From Streptomyces sp. NBC_00536 (GTDB lineage Bacteria > Actinomycetota > Actinomycetes > Streptomycetales > Streptomycetaceae), in assembly GCF_036346295.1 (NCBI RefSeq), contig NZ_CP107819.1:3472001-3536000 (forward strand): DNA of 64,000 nt, given 5' to 3'. A program made the translations under genes and the position numbers. The stretch's first letter is position 1; each line of letters begins with the position of its first letter. The notes below the pieces were generated by a model that saw nothing but the letters and a program-made list of their open reading frames with translations, did no database searches and had not been told where the DNA came from. Of the stretch, positions 49,612-58,478 are shown in pieces.

Positions 49612-50808
49612 ATGGTTGCCCGACCGCGACTGCGACTGGCCTGCGTGAGCGCCGCCGCCGCGGGGCTGCTCATCGTCCCGGTGGCGGTGACGGGACCCGC
49701 GTACGCCGCCCCCGCGGCCACCGCCACTCCCCCGCCGGACCCCGGTACGGACGTCGCCGCCCGGCTGGACGCGGCCGTGCGACAGACCATGCGGGAGACC
49801 GGGACCCCCGGTGTGATCGTGGGCCTGTGGGTCCCGGGCAAGAGCAGCTACGTACGCGCCTTCGGCGTCGCCGACACGGCGACCCGCGCACCCATGACCC
49901 CCGGCCTCCTCATGCGCATCGGCAGCGAGACCAAGACCTTCACGGTCACCGCCCTGCTGCGCCTGGTCGACCAGGGCAAGGCCCGCCTGGACGACCCCAT
50001 CGGCAGGTACATCGACGGCGTGCCGAACGGCGACCGCATCACCCTGCGCGAACTGGCCGGCATGCGCAGCGGGCTGTTCAACTACAGCGAGGACGCGGAC
50101 TTCAACAAGGCGCTCGACACCGGGCCCCGCGACCCCTTCACGCCGCGCCAGTTGCTCGGCTACGCCTTCACGCACCCCGTGAACTTCCCGCCGGGTGCGC
50201 GGTTCGAGTACTCCAACACCAATCTGATCCTGCTCGGGCTGGTTGTGGAGAAGATCACCGGGCGTCCGCTGCACGAGGTGATCGCCAGGGACGTCCTGGA
50301 ACCGGCCGGGCTGCACCACACCCTCTTCCCGACCGGCGCCGAGTTCCCCGAGCCGCACGCGCACGGCTACACCGCCCAGACGGCCTCGGGCAAGATCGTG
50401 GACGCGACCGGCTGGAACCCGTCCTGGAGCTGGGCCGCGGGCGCGATGGTCTCCGACCTCCAGGACCTGCGCGGCTGGGCCCGCACCCTCGCCACCGGCA
50501 CGCTGCTGACCCCCGCCACCCAGGCCGAGCGGCTGAAGACCACCCCGACCGGCATTCCCGGCGCGGGCTACGGGCTGGGCATCTTCGACGTCCAGGGCTG
50601 GATCGGCCACAACGGCTCCATCCCGGGGTACGAGAGCCTGACCGTCTACCTCCCGCAGGCGCGCGCGACCCTGGTCGTCCTCCTCAACACCGATGTCCTG
50701 CACGACGGCAAGGAGCCGAGCGCGTTCTTCGGCGAGGCCGTGACCCGCATCGCGACCCCCGACCACGTGTACCCCGGCCACCTGCCGTCCGCGCCCAAGA
50801 GCGGCTGA
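49612..50808 (+). CDS. Secreted serine hydrolase (beta-lactamase / D-Ala-D-Ala carboxypeptidase class C fold)
   Basis: 398 residues. Signal peptide (RLRLACVSAAAAGLLIVPVA, cleavage after YA-A near residue 32). The SxxK motif is SETK (Ser105, Lys108), the second motif YSN is at 200-202, and the third motif HNG is at 333-335. Members hydrolyse D-alanyl peptides, esters or beta-lactams outside the membrane; which one cannot be told here. The ATG at 49612 has GGAGG six bases upstream. It follows the 33-bp inverted repeat, which isolates it from the M6 gene. Confidence 0.9.
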   Translation: MVARPRLRLACVSAAAAGLLIVPVAVTGPAYAAPAATATPPPDPGTDVAARLDAAVRQTMRETGTPGVIVGLWVPGKSSYVRAFGVADTATRAPMTPGLLMRIGSETKTFTVTALLRLVDQGKARLDDPIGRYIDGVPNGDRITLRELAGMRSGLFNYSEDADFNKALDTGPRDPFTPRQLLGYAFTHPVNFPPGARFEYSNTNLILLGLVVEKITGRPLHEVIARDVLEPAGLHHTLFPTGAEFPEPHAHGYTAQTASGKIVDATGWNPSWSWAAGAMVSDLQDLRGWARTLATGTLLTPATQAERLKTTPTGIPGAGYGLGIFDVQGWIGHNGSIPGYESLTVYLPQARATLVVLLNTDVLHDGKEPSAFFGEAVTRIATPDHVYPGHLPSAPKSG

Positions 50809-50832
50809 GGGCCCCTCCCCCTGCCCCCGCCG

Positions 50833-51975
50833 TCAGGCGATCCGGGCCACCGGGACCGGAGCCGTGTCGTGGTGGATCGGGGTGTGGGCTCCGGTGAGCG
50901 AACGCCCGCTGCCGCCGCGGCGGCTGGCGACGATCTCGGCGGCGATGGACAGGGCCGTCTCCTCCGGGGAGCGGGCGCCGAGGTCCAGGCCGATGGGCGA
51001 GCGCAGCCGGGCGAGTTCCATCTCGGTGACGCCGACCTCGCGCAGCCGCGCGTTGCGGTCCTCGTGCGTGCGCCGCGATCCCATCGCGCCGACATAGGCG
51101 ACCGGAAGCTTCAGGGCCAGTTCGAGGAGCGGTACGTCGAACTTGGCATCGTGCGTCAGCACGCACAGGACCGTACGGGCATCCACCGGGGTGTCGGCGA
51201 GGTAGCGGTGCGGCCAGTCCACCACGATCTCATCGGCCTCAGGGAAACGATTCTTCGTGGCGAACACCGGCCGCGCGTCGCACACCGTCACCTCGTAGCC
51301 GAGGAACTTGCCCACCCGCACCAGGGCGGAGGCGAAGTCGATGGCGCCGAACACGATCATCCGCGGCGGCGGCACGCTCGACTCCACCAGCAGCCGCACC
51401 GGCCGCCCGCAGCGGGCCCCGTCGGCGCCGATCTCCAGGACCCCCGTCCGGCCCCCGTCGAGCATCGCCCGGGCCTCGGCCAGCGCGGTCGCGTCCAGCC
51501 CGGGATGCCCGCCGAGCGTGCCCTCGTACGAACCGTCCGCACGCACCAGCAACGGGCACCCCAGCAGCCCGTCCGGCCCCTCGGTGATCCGCGCGACGGC
51601 CGCCGCCTCGCCCCGGGCGGCCGCCGCGAGCGCGGCGGCGAACACCGCGCGCGAGGCGCTGCCCACGAGCACCGGAGTGACCAGGATGTCGATGACTCCA
51701 CCGCAGGTCAGGCCGACCGCGAAGGCGTCGTCGTCGCTGTACCCGAAGCGTTCGCGGAAGGCCTCGCCGTCTTCGATCGCCTGGCGGCACAGCTCGTAGA
51801 CGGCGCCTTCGACACACCCTCCGGAGACCGACCCGACGGCCTCGCCGCCGCGGTCCACGGCGAGCGCCGCGCCCGGCTGCCGGGGCGCGCTGCCGCCCAC
51901 GGCCACCACCGTGGCGACGGCGAAATCACGCCCTTGCCCGACCCACCGGTGCAACTCGTCGGCGATGTCCAGCAT
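50833..51975 (-). CDS. XdhC/CoxI-family protein (molybdenum cofactor maturation factor)
   Basis: 380 residues. The N-terminal XdhC-CoxI domain has VATVVAVGGSAPRQPGAALA and VGSVSGGCVEGAVYELCRQA. The C-terminal Rossmann domain has MIVFGAIDFASALVRVGKFL and LCVLTHDAKFDVPLLELALK. XdhC binds and sulfurates molybdenum cofactor for xanthine dehydrogenase-type enzymes. No molybdoenzyme gene is nearby in the window, so its client lies elsewhere. The ATG at 51973-51975 is the first start at the domain edge; longer openings are not supported. It is convergent with the serine hydrolase. Confidence 0.88.
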   Translation of the reverse strand: MLDIADELHRWVGQGRDFAVATVVAVGGSAPRQPGAALAVDRGGEAVGSVSGGCVEGAVYELCRQAIEDGEAFRERFGYSDDDAFAVGLTCGGVIDILVTPVLVGSASRAVFAAALAAAARGEAAAVARITEGPDGLLGCPLLVRADGSYEGTLGGHPGLDATALAEARAMLDGGRTGVLEIGADGARCGRPVRLLVESSVPPPRMIVFGAIDFASALVRVGKFLGYEVTVCDARPVFATKNRFPEADEIVVDWPHRYLADTPVDARTVLCVLTHDAKFDVPLLELALKLPVAYVGAMGSRRTHEDRNARLREVGVTEMELARLRSPIGLDLGARSPEETALSIAAEIVASRRGGSGRSLTGAHTPIHHDTAPVPVARIA

Positions 51976-52121
51976 GCTCGGTCTCCGGTCTGCCGTCGGC
52001 GGTCGGCGGTTGTCTGGGTGCGGGGCCAGGCCCTTCACCTTCCAACAGCTCCGGCACTTCCGCGAGGAATTGACCGCCATCGCCCACGACTTCGCCACTT
52101 CCGGCCAACCCGTGATCCGGG

Positions 52122-52571
52122 TTACGGGCGGCGACCGGGGGGCGGGGGCCCGCCCTGGGTGATGGTCAGGCCGTCGATGGTGTGACCCTGCACCACCGTC
52201 CCGCCATGGACTCCGCCGCGCACGGTGTTCTTCACGTTCACCGTGGTCCCGGCAGGCGCCTGCGGGGCGATCTCGTCCATCAGCGCGCGCAGTTCGGCCG
52301 CCGCGGCCGGGTCGGCGGCCAGTACCCGGCGGAGCCGGTTGCGCCACTCCGTCTCGATATCGGCGGCGAAGTCCTCGTCCTGCCCGTCGAGGGCGGTACG
52401 CAACTCCTCGCGGGAGGCCTCCAGTTCGGCCCCGGCCGCCTCGGGGTCCCGGCCGCCGCGCCCGAAGAAGCGGGCGAGCCGCCCGCTCACCTGGGTCCAG
52501 GCCTCCGAGGCCATCAGGTTCACCAATGTGGTCGCGCCCGACACTGCCAGGGCCGTCAGCTCCGGTTCCAT
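52122..52571 (-). CDS. BELL-like small effector with C-terminal RHIM/BASS3-like amyloid motif
   Basis: 149 residues. The N-terminus (MEPELTALAVSGATTLVNLM, then SEAWTQVSGRLARFFGRGG) is a short Gly/Ala-rich hydrophobic helix followed by an amphipathic segment. Helices with acidic and basic pairs run to about residue 100. The last 40 residues are unstructured, with the motif VNVKNTVRGGVHGGTVVQGH plus TIDGLTI (111-137). Known: bacterial BELL proteins carry a membrane-active N-terminal helix and a C-terminal amyloid signalling motif matching the N-terminus of a nearby NLR; BASS3 motifs resemble RHIM (V-Q-x-G core). Two NLR genes within 10 kb have such motifs. The effector role, probably lethal membrane damage, is inferred. 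An IS element begins ~30 bp upstream. Confidence 0.62.
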   Translation of the reverse strand: MEPELTALAVSGATTLVNLMASEAWTQVSGRLARFFGRGGRDPEAAGAELEASREELRTALDGQDEDFAADIETEWRNRLRRVLAADPAAAAELRALMDEIAPQAPAGTTVNVKNTVRGGVHGGTVVQGHTIDGLTITQGGPPPPGRRP

Positions 52572-52691
52572 CCCACCAAGCTATCCGAGTTCTTGCGCAG
52601 TACTCCGCCCTTCAGGGCGGAGGTGAAGCACATCCTTGGCCCGGAGGTGCGAAGCGCCGGAGATCGCTTCGCTTCTGCCGTGAAGGTCAGT

Positions 52692-52920
52692 TCATGCGGG
52701 CCGGTTCTGCTGCTCGATGTACTGACGGACGATTGAGAGCGGAGCTCCGCCGACTGATCCGGCGAAGTAGGAGCCGGACCAGAGCCTTTGCGTCCGCCAG
52801 TAGTGGCGGACCACTTCTGGATACTCCTGACGGAGTCTGCGTGAGCTGCAAGTGGGTGTCCAGGAGAAATGCGCAGTGCCTACCAGTACGGATGTTCGCA
52901 TAGTCATCGATAAACCACAT
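52692..52920 (-). pseudogene. tnpA: IS200-like TnpA transposase remnant with internal deletion
   Basis: The first ~20 residues (IDDYANIRTGRHCAFLLDTH) match the Y1 transposase N-terminus, then the sequence jumps, with a frame change, to its C-terminal ~50 residues (SSRRLRQEYPEVVRHYWRTQ, SGSYFAGSVGGAPLSIVRQY). About 60 residues with the HUH metal motif between them are missing, so single-strand nicking activity must be lost. The element could move only with TnpA supplied in trans. Confidence 0.8.
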
Positions 52921-52936
52921 ATGTATGGTGATCGGC

Positions 52937-54097
52937 ATGAAGCTCAGGTACCAGTTCCGTGCGTACCCGAGCGTCCCGCAGAGGATCGAGCTTGCGAGGG
53001 CGTTCGGATGCGCCCGCGTCGTGTGGAATGACGCGTTGCGCATCCGTCAGGACGCCTACAAGAAGGATGGTTCGTCTCCCTCGATCGTGGGCTTGGCCAA
53101 GCAGCTCATCACCGAGGCCAGGAAAACGGAGGAGAGGGCATGGCTGGCCGACGTGTCGGCGGTCGTACTCCAGTCCTCCCTGCGGGATCTCCAGACGGCT
53201 TACAGCAACTTCTTCGCGTCGAAGAAGGGCACCCGTAAGGGCCCGAAGATGGGGCCGCCGCGCTTCAAGAAGAAGACCAGCCGTCAGTCCGTGAGGTTCA
53301 CCAAAGCCGCCCGCTTCTCCATCACCGGCGAGGGCAGACTCCGTCTCCCCAAGATCGGTGATGTGGAAGTCCGCTGGTCGAGGCGGCTTCCCTCCGATCC
53401 GTCGTCCGTGACGGTGATCAAGGATTCGGCCGGACGGTTCTTCGTATCGTTCGTCGTCGAAGCCGAGGAGAAGCCGCTCCCCGAGCTGGACGTGGAGGAC
53501 ACGGATACCGGCATCGATCTGGGTCTGTCCACGTATGCGGTCCTGCGGGGCCGAAAGATCAACACGCCGAAGTTCTTCCGCCGTCAGGAGAAGAAGCTCC
53601 GGCGTGCCCAGCGCAAGCTTTCTCGTTGTGAGAAGGGTTCCGGCAACCGGCGAAAGGCCAAGCTGGCCGTAGCGAAGATCCATGCACGCGTCGCTGACCA
53701 GCGACGCGATTTCATCGAGCAGGAAACCACCCGCATCACGCGCGAGAGCCAAGCCGTGTACGTGGAAGACCTGAACGTGAAGGCCATGGGCCATCGCAAG
53801 GGCAAGCGAGCCAAGTCCGTACACGATCAAGCCCTGGGGCAGTTCACCCGCACCTTGGAAGCCAAGTGCGCCCGCTATGGGCGGACGTTCGTGAAGGTGT
53901 CCCGCTGGTTCCCCAGCACCCAACTGTGCTCCGCTCCCGGATGCGGTGCCCTCACCGGCCCCAGAGGGCTCGAAGGGCTCAAGATCCGCCGCTGGACATG
54001 CGACTGCGGAGCCGTGCACGACCGGGACGAAAACGCTGAGACCAATCTCCGGCGTGAAGGACGACGCATCGTGGCCGAGGGACTCCCGGACACGTAA
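52937..54097 (+). CDS. tnpB: TnpB RNA-guided nuclease (OrfB of IS605 family)
   Basis: 386 residues. An N-terminal wedge domain (MKLRYQFRAYPSVPQRIELA) leads into the RuvC-like core with all three acidic residues: Asp194 in TGIDLGLS, Glu277 in VYVEDLNVKAMG and Asp364 in VHDRDENAETN. The zinc ribbon is CSAPGCGALTG followed by WTCDCGA. TnpB cuts DNA guided by an RNA from the element's right end, next to a short motif flanking its left end. The start is the ATG at 52937; one at 52925 is an alternative. With TnpA broken, it may now be an orphan nuclease. Confidence 0.92.
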   Translation: MKLRYQFRAYPSVPQRIELARAFGCARVVWNDALRIRQDAYKKDGSSPSIVGLAKQLITEARKTEERAWLADVSAVVLQSSLRDLQTAYSNFFASKKGTRKGPKMGPPRFKKKTSRQSVRFTKAARFSITGEGRLRLPKIGDVEVRWSRRLPSDPSSVTVIKDSAGRFFVSFVVEAEEKPLPELDVEDTDTGIDLGLSTYAVLRGRKINTPKFFRRQEKKLRRAQRKLSRCEKGSGNRRKAKLAVAKIHARVADQRRDFIEQETTRITRESQAVYVEDLNVKAMGHRKGKRAKSVHDQALGQFTRTLEAKCARYGRTFVKVSRWFPSTQLCSAPGCGALTGPRGLEGLKIRRWTCDCGAVHDRDENAETNLRREGRRIVAEGLPDT

Positions 54098-54272
54098 AAC
54101 GCCTGCGGAGCCTGTGCAAGACCCGGCACGCCGGGCAACGGGCGATGAAACAGGAACCACCTACGACCACCGCTCAACAGCGGCGGCCCGGTGGGAATCT
54201 CCCCCGTTCATGGGGGAGAGAGAGTCAACCGTAAGCTGAGCGCGGCAACGGTGGATCACGAAAGCGGGTGGG

Positions 54273-55993
54273 ATGCGGGTGCGGGTGCGCGTGGATCAGC
54301 AGCCGTCCGCGCGGTCCTGGCGGTCGTGGGGGACGGTGCCCGTCGAGCGCACGGTCCTGGGCGTCATCCACAACGTCACGTCCGCGACCCGGCTGCTGGA
54401 CCTCCTCGCGGTGTTCGAGGGGGACCCGCGCGTGGCGGTGGTGTTCACCTGCACCGGGTCCTCGGCCTTCGGGAACGGGATCGCGGAGTTCATCGCCGAT
54501 CACGAACTGAATTTCCTGCCGTGGGAACAGGCGCGGGACCGGGGCGATGAATTCCAGCTGGCGCTGAGCACCAGCCGGGGCGGACCGCTGGAAGAAATAA
54601 TCGCCCCGCTCATTGGCTGCGCCCACGGCGCTGGCTACAATAAAAAGCTCAGCAAGAATCCGGAATCCGGAATCCGGAATCCGGAATCCGGAATCCGGAA
54701 TCCGGAGCCGGGGCGGAGGCCGGTGCCGACTCCGCGGCCGAGGCCGGGCCCGGCTCCGCGGCCTTCGGCCTGTCGGCCGAATGGCTCCTGCACGACGGTC
54801 TCCCCATCCCCTCCGCCATCGCGCTCTCCCATGACGAACAGCTGGACCGCCTGCGCGACGGCTGCCCCGAAGCCTTCCCCCGCGCCCGCGTCATCGGTGA
54901 CCCGGTCATGGACGAACTCCGCGTCTCGGCGGCCTTCCGCCGGGAATACCGGACCGCGCTCGGCATACGGCCGGAACAGAAACTCCTCCTGATCACCTCC
55001 ACCTGGGGCGAGAATTCCGTCCTCGGGGCGTCCTTCGAACTCATCGGACGCGCGCTCGCCGAATTGCCGCAGGACGAATTCCGGGTGATCGCCGCCGTCC
55101 ACCCCAATGCCTGGTACGAGCACGGCGGCCACCAGATCCACGAGTGGCTCGGCGCGTCCCTGCGCGCCGGGCTGATCCTGCCGCACCCCGCCGGGCCCAC
55201 CTGGAAGGCCGCGCTCTGCGCCGCCGACGCCTACATCGGCGATCACGGGAGCCTCTCCCTCTACGCGGCCGCCCTCGGCCTGCCCGGTCTGCTGGCCGCC
55301 TTCGACGAGGGCGCCGTCGCCACCGACTCTCCCATGGACTGGCTGGGCCGACGCCTCCCCCGGGTCGCCGGGGACCGGCCGCTGGAGCCCCAACTCGCCC
55401 GCGCCGTACGCCTCCCCGACGCCGCCGGGCGGATCACCTCGCGCCCCGGCGAGTCCCTGGGCCTGCTGCGCGGCCTCTGCTACGAGCACCTGAAGCTCGC
55501 CGAACCGGCCGCGCCCTGTCCGCCCCGTCCGGTGCCGCTGCCCGCGCCGCCCGCCGCGCCGCGCTCCCCGCTGGCCCCGGCCCGGTTCGTGGACGCCCGG
55601 CTCACGGACACCGGACCGGGCGCGGTGGTGACCGTACGCCGCTACCCCGCCGAGGTGCAGGGGCGCATCCAGTCGCACCTGGGCGAGGACGCGCACGTGG
55701 TGGCGGACGAGGCAGAGACCGATCCGCGCTGGCGGCACATCGCCGAGGTGCTGCTGGCCCGCGGCTCCGCGCCCGACGACCTGTTCGCCCGCCACCCGGC
55801 CTGCGCGGTGGTCGTCACGGACGACGGCGTGCTGTCCCTGCGCGACGGGCGCCGGTACGCCGTGCGGGGCCCGGACCCGGAGGCGGCCGCCTCCGCCGTC
55901 CTGGCCCTGCTCGCCGAAGACCGGGACCCCGAGGGCGAGTTCACCCTCCGCACCGGCGGCGCCGACGCACCGCTTTCCCTACGCCTCGGCTAG
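54273..55993 (+). CDS. GT-B / CDP-glycerol-transferase-like protein, frameshifted at a 7-bp repeat (copy A)
   Basis: Two reading frames together match the intact paralogue at 58.5 kb. Frame 1 (54273 to ~54660) has RTVLGVIHNVTSATRLLDLL and TGSSAFGNGIAEFI; frame 2 (from ~54704, with AFGLSAEWLLHDGLPIPSAI) continues to the stop with LLLITSTWGENSVLGASFEL and AYIGDHGSLSLYAAALG. The switch falls in seven copies of AATCCGG; eight (or five) copies would make one ~575-residue protein. HP and GDHGS motifs resemble CDP-glycerol glycerophosphotransferases and GT-B enzymes; the substrate is unknown. As sequenced, the protein is cut short after ~240 residues. The 3' end overlaps the convergent NLR gene by 15 bp. 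Confidence 0.75.
54657..54705. repeat. Heptanucleotide tandem repeat (AATCCGG)7 inside the GT-B gene
   Basis: Seven perfect units, 49 bp. Three units encode NPESGIR. The tract lies in a loop that is variable in the paralogue, and the downstream half is in frame only if one unit is gained or two are lost. This is the hallmark of a slipped-strand contingency locus. Confidence 0.9.
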
Positions 55994-58111
55994 TCCGGCC
56001 AGCCGGATCCGGGCCTCCTCCGCCCGTACGCTGCCCAGCGCGCCGTACAGCTCCAGGGCGGCCCGCCAGTCGGCGCGCGCGGCCTCCGGGCCACCGCTCG
56101 ACTCCGCGTGTACGTCGCCCCGTACGAGCAGCGCGTCGGCATGGTCCAGGCCCCCGGCGCTCGCCCCCTCCGCGAGGTACGCGAGGGCCTCGGCCAGTGG
56201 TTCCAGCGCCTGCTCCGGCGCGCCCGCGGCCAGCCGGGCGGCGGCGTAACGGACCCTCGCCTTGGCCATGTTGTGCGGATCGGGCGGGTCCAGCTCACCG
56301 AATCCGCGCAGGGCGGCCAGCAGTTGCTCAGCCGCCCGCTCATGCAGCCCGGCCAGGCTCGCCGCGCGCCCCTGGTGGTACTCCAGCAGCGCCCGGCCGC
56401 GCGGGTGCGCGAGGTCGCCGAGGGCGGTCAGCGCCTCGGCGTAGCGGGCCAGCGCCCGCGCCGGATCGCCCTGCCGTTCGGCGACCTGGCCGAGCCCTTC
56501 GAGCGCCGAGGACTCGGTGCGCGCGTGCCCGATCCGCCGGGCGCTCTCGCGGGCCTTGTCGTACTGTTCGCGCGCCTCCTCCAGGTCCCCGGCCGAGCCC
56601 CGGTCGAGGAGGGCGAAGGCCAGCTCGAAGTGCATGCGGGCCAGCGGCAGGCCGCCGAGCCGGTCGGCGGCCGCCAGCGCGATCCGGTTCACGCGCAGCC
56701 ACAGGCTCTGGTGGCCGCGCCGGAAGAAGAACCCGTGCAGCGCCTCGGCCAGCTGGCAGACGGTCTCGGGCCGGTCCCGGCACAGCTCGGCGAGGGCGAC
56801 GAGATTGGTCCGGTCGGCTTCGAGCGCGTCGAGCGCCTCCTTCTGCCCGCCCGTGAACACCCCGCCCAGCGCGGCCGGTTCGGCGAAGAGGGGCCCGTAC
56901 CGCCAGCGCCCGGACACGAGCAGCTCCGCGGCGGCGGCCCGGCGCAGGTACCAGTCGGTGAGCACCCGGACGCCGTCCGCGCGCTCCGCCCGGCCGCGCT
57001 CACGGGCGTAGGCGTGCAGGACGCCGTTCATCCGGGACCGCCCGGGCGCGGACCGCTCCAGCAGCCCGGCGTCGTGCAGCCGCGCCCGCACCCCCGGCCC
57101 GGCCAGCGCATCGACCAGCCCGTCCGCGAACTCGGCGGTCGGATGCGCCCCGAGCCGGCGCAGGCCGGCCCGGCCCGCCTCGTCGAGCGCCTCGTACGAC
57201 ACGTCGATGAACCGGCGGGCGGCCTCGCCGTCCTCGGGCAGATCCGGCACGTCGAACGCCTCCAGGATCGAATCCCGCTCGGCCAGCCGCCGCGCGAGCC
57301 CGGCGACCCCGTCGAGATACGGGTCGGCGGCCTGGGCCGCCGCGAGGTGGAGCACGTACGGCAGCCCGGCCGCGGCCGCGATCACCGCGTGAAAGGCCTC
57401 GTCGGAGGCCTCGTCGGGCGGTACGTCGGCCCCCGCGGCGGCGGCGAACAGCTCGCGGCACGCCCCCTCGTCCAGCTCGGCGACGGTCAGCCGGGCCACC
57501 GGCGCCACCTCGGGCGATCCGAGCCTGCGCAGCAGGTTCCGGCTGGTCACGAGCAGCATGCTCGCGGGATGCCCGGGCAGCAGGTGGGGCAGCACCTGCC
57601 CCGGGGTCACGACCCCGTCGAGCACGACGAGACACGGCTGGTCGGCGGTCCGGCTCCGGAACCGCGCGGCCAGCGCGGGGAGCGTGGCGGGCATCTCCCC
57701 GCGCAGGGTGCCGAGCGCGCTGAGGAACGCCTCCAGTACGGCGGCGGGATCGGCCGGCCCGAGCCCGCCCCCGGGATTCATGTCGGCGTAGAACACCCCG
57801 CCGGGGAACTCGGCGGTCCGCTCCGGACCCCGGGCCCAGTACACGCTGACGGCGCTCTTGCCGGTCCCGGGCCCGCCGCCGACGTGCACGACCAGCGGCG
57901 CGCGGCGGCCGCCCCTGGTCGCGGACAGCTCGTCGAGCCGGGCCCGCAGGGCCTCCCGGTCGACGAACGTGTCGGGGGCGAAGGGCAGCATGAGGGGAGC
58001 GGCAGCCTCGGGCACGTTCACATGCTGCGTCACGGTCACGTTGACACCCTGGATCAACGTGCCGTGGACCGCGCCCGCGCTGGTGTTGTTGACCGTTTCC
58101 ACCGAATCCAC
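55979..58111 (-). CDS. NLR-type STAND ATPase with N-terminal amyloid motif and TPR-like C-terminus (NLR A)
   Basis: 710 residues. Residues 5-32 hold a RHIM/BASS-like motif (NNTSAGAVHGTLIQGVNVTV). An NB-ARC-like ATPase follows: Walker A VGGGPGTGKSA (78-87), Walker B CLVVLDGV, sensor LLVTSRN and a winged-helix segment (FIDVSYEALDEAGRAGLRRL). From about residue 440 are tetratricopeptide-like helices (EALHGFFFRRGHQSLWLRVN; SALEGLGQVAERQGDPARAL). Known NLRs of this type oligomerise on ligand binding and seed amyloid in a partner effector. The start is a GTG without a clear ribosome-binding site, perhaps leaderless. It is convergent with GT-B copy A, sharing 15 bp at the stops. Confidence 0.85.
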   Translation of the reverse strand: MDSVETVNNTSAGAVHGTLIQGVNVTVTQHVNVPEAAAPLMLPFAPDTFVDREALRARLDELSATRGGRRAPLVVHVGGGPGTGKSAVSVYWARGPERTAEFPGGVFYADMNPGGGLGPADPAAVLEAFLSALGTLRGEMPATLPALAARFRSRTADQPCLVVLDGVVTPGQVLPHLLPGHPASMLLVTSRNLLRRLGSPEVAPVARLTVAELDEGACRELFAAAAGADVPPDEASDEAFHAVIAAAAGLPYVLHLAAAQAADPYLDGVAGLARRLAERDSILEAFDVPDLPEDGEAARRFIDVSYEALDEAGRAGLRRLGAHPTAEFADGLVDALAGPGVRARLHDAGLLERSAPGRSRMNGVLHAYARERGRAERADGVRVLTDWYLRRAAAAELLVSGRWRYGPLFAEPAALGGVFTGGQKEALDALEADRTNLVALAELCRDRPETVCQLAEALHGFFFRRGHQSLWLRVNRIALAAADRLGGLPLARMHFELAFALLDRGSAGDLEEAREQYDKARESARRIGHARTESSALEGLGQVAERQGDPARALARYAEALTALGDLAHPRGRALLEYHQGRAASLAGLHERAAEQLLAALRGFGELDPPDPHNMAKARVRYAAARLAAGAPEQALEPLAEALAYLAEGASAGGLDHADALLVRGDVHAESSGGPEAARADWRAALELYGALGSVRAEEARIRLAGLAEA

Positions 58112-58270
58112 AGGGCGGAGTGTGGCAGGGACCGGGCCCGGAGGGAGGCCTTCCGAGCCAGTTTGGCCGGTAACGTAGGGAGGGTTGACCGACTGTCAGA
58201 TCACCTGATCCCCTCCCGGAAGGTTCGCCCCACCCCTTGACATCCGCCCCTTCCACCGACGATCAGGCGA

Positions 58271-58326
58271 CCCGCGACCCGCGACCCGCGACCCGCGACC
58301 CGCGACCCGCGACCCGCGACCCGCGC
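58271..58326. repeat. Heptanucleotide tandem repeat (CCCGCGA)7-8 between the two NLR modules
   Basis: Seven perfect CCCGCGA units (58271-58319) and an eighth ending in C instead of A. It lies in the 367-bp gap between the divergent starts of NLR A and GT-B copy B, so copy-number changes could alter promoter spacing. The rest of the gap has a palindromic-family arm (58336-58368) and C-rich CCCGCC runs (58400-58440); no gene is seen. Confidence 0.88.
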
Positions 58327-58335
58327 AGCCATAAA

Positions 58336-58368
58336 AGCCCCGCCGGCGTTTGAGGCGCCCCCGGAGGG
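58336..58368. repeat. Solo arm of the palindromic repeat family
   Basis: AGCCCCGCCGGCGTTTGAGG and the following GCGCCCCCGGAGGG match the 33-bp arm at 49366-49398 with one difference. Only one arm is present here. Confidence 0.8.
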
Positions 58369-58478
58369 CAGCGCGACGCGCACCCGGACACGCACCCCCG
58401 CACCCCCACTCCCGCCCCCGCCCCCGCCCCCGCGCGCCGGTACCCGCGAACGGACCCCACCCCACGTAACTTTTCGGG

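Larger units (their letters stand above)
52596..54230. mobile_element. IS200/IS605-type insertion sequence with intact TnpB and defective TnpA
   Basis: The left-end hairpin is CTCCGCCC/GGGCGGAG (52603-52622, loop TTCA). The right-end hairpin is TCTCCCCC/GGGGGAGA (54198-54219, loop GTTCAT). No inverted terminal repeats or target duplication are seen, as expected for this family. It contains a tnpA remnant on the minus strand and tnpB on the plus strand, divergent with 16 bp between starts. The TnpB 3' end and right end (~53980-54230) are where a guide (omega) RNA would be made. Exact boundaries are approximate. Confidence 0.82.

Noticed and set aside
54273..55993. Treating GT-B copy A as a simple dead pseudogene
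   Set aside because: Both halves remain open with conserved motifs, and the only lesion is a perfect 7-bp repeat whose copy-number change would restore the frame.
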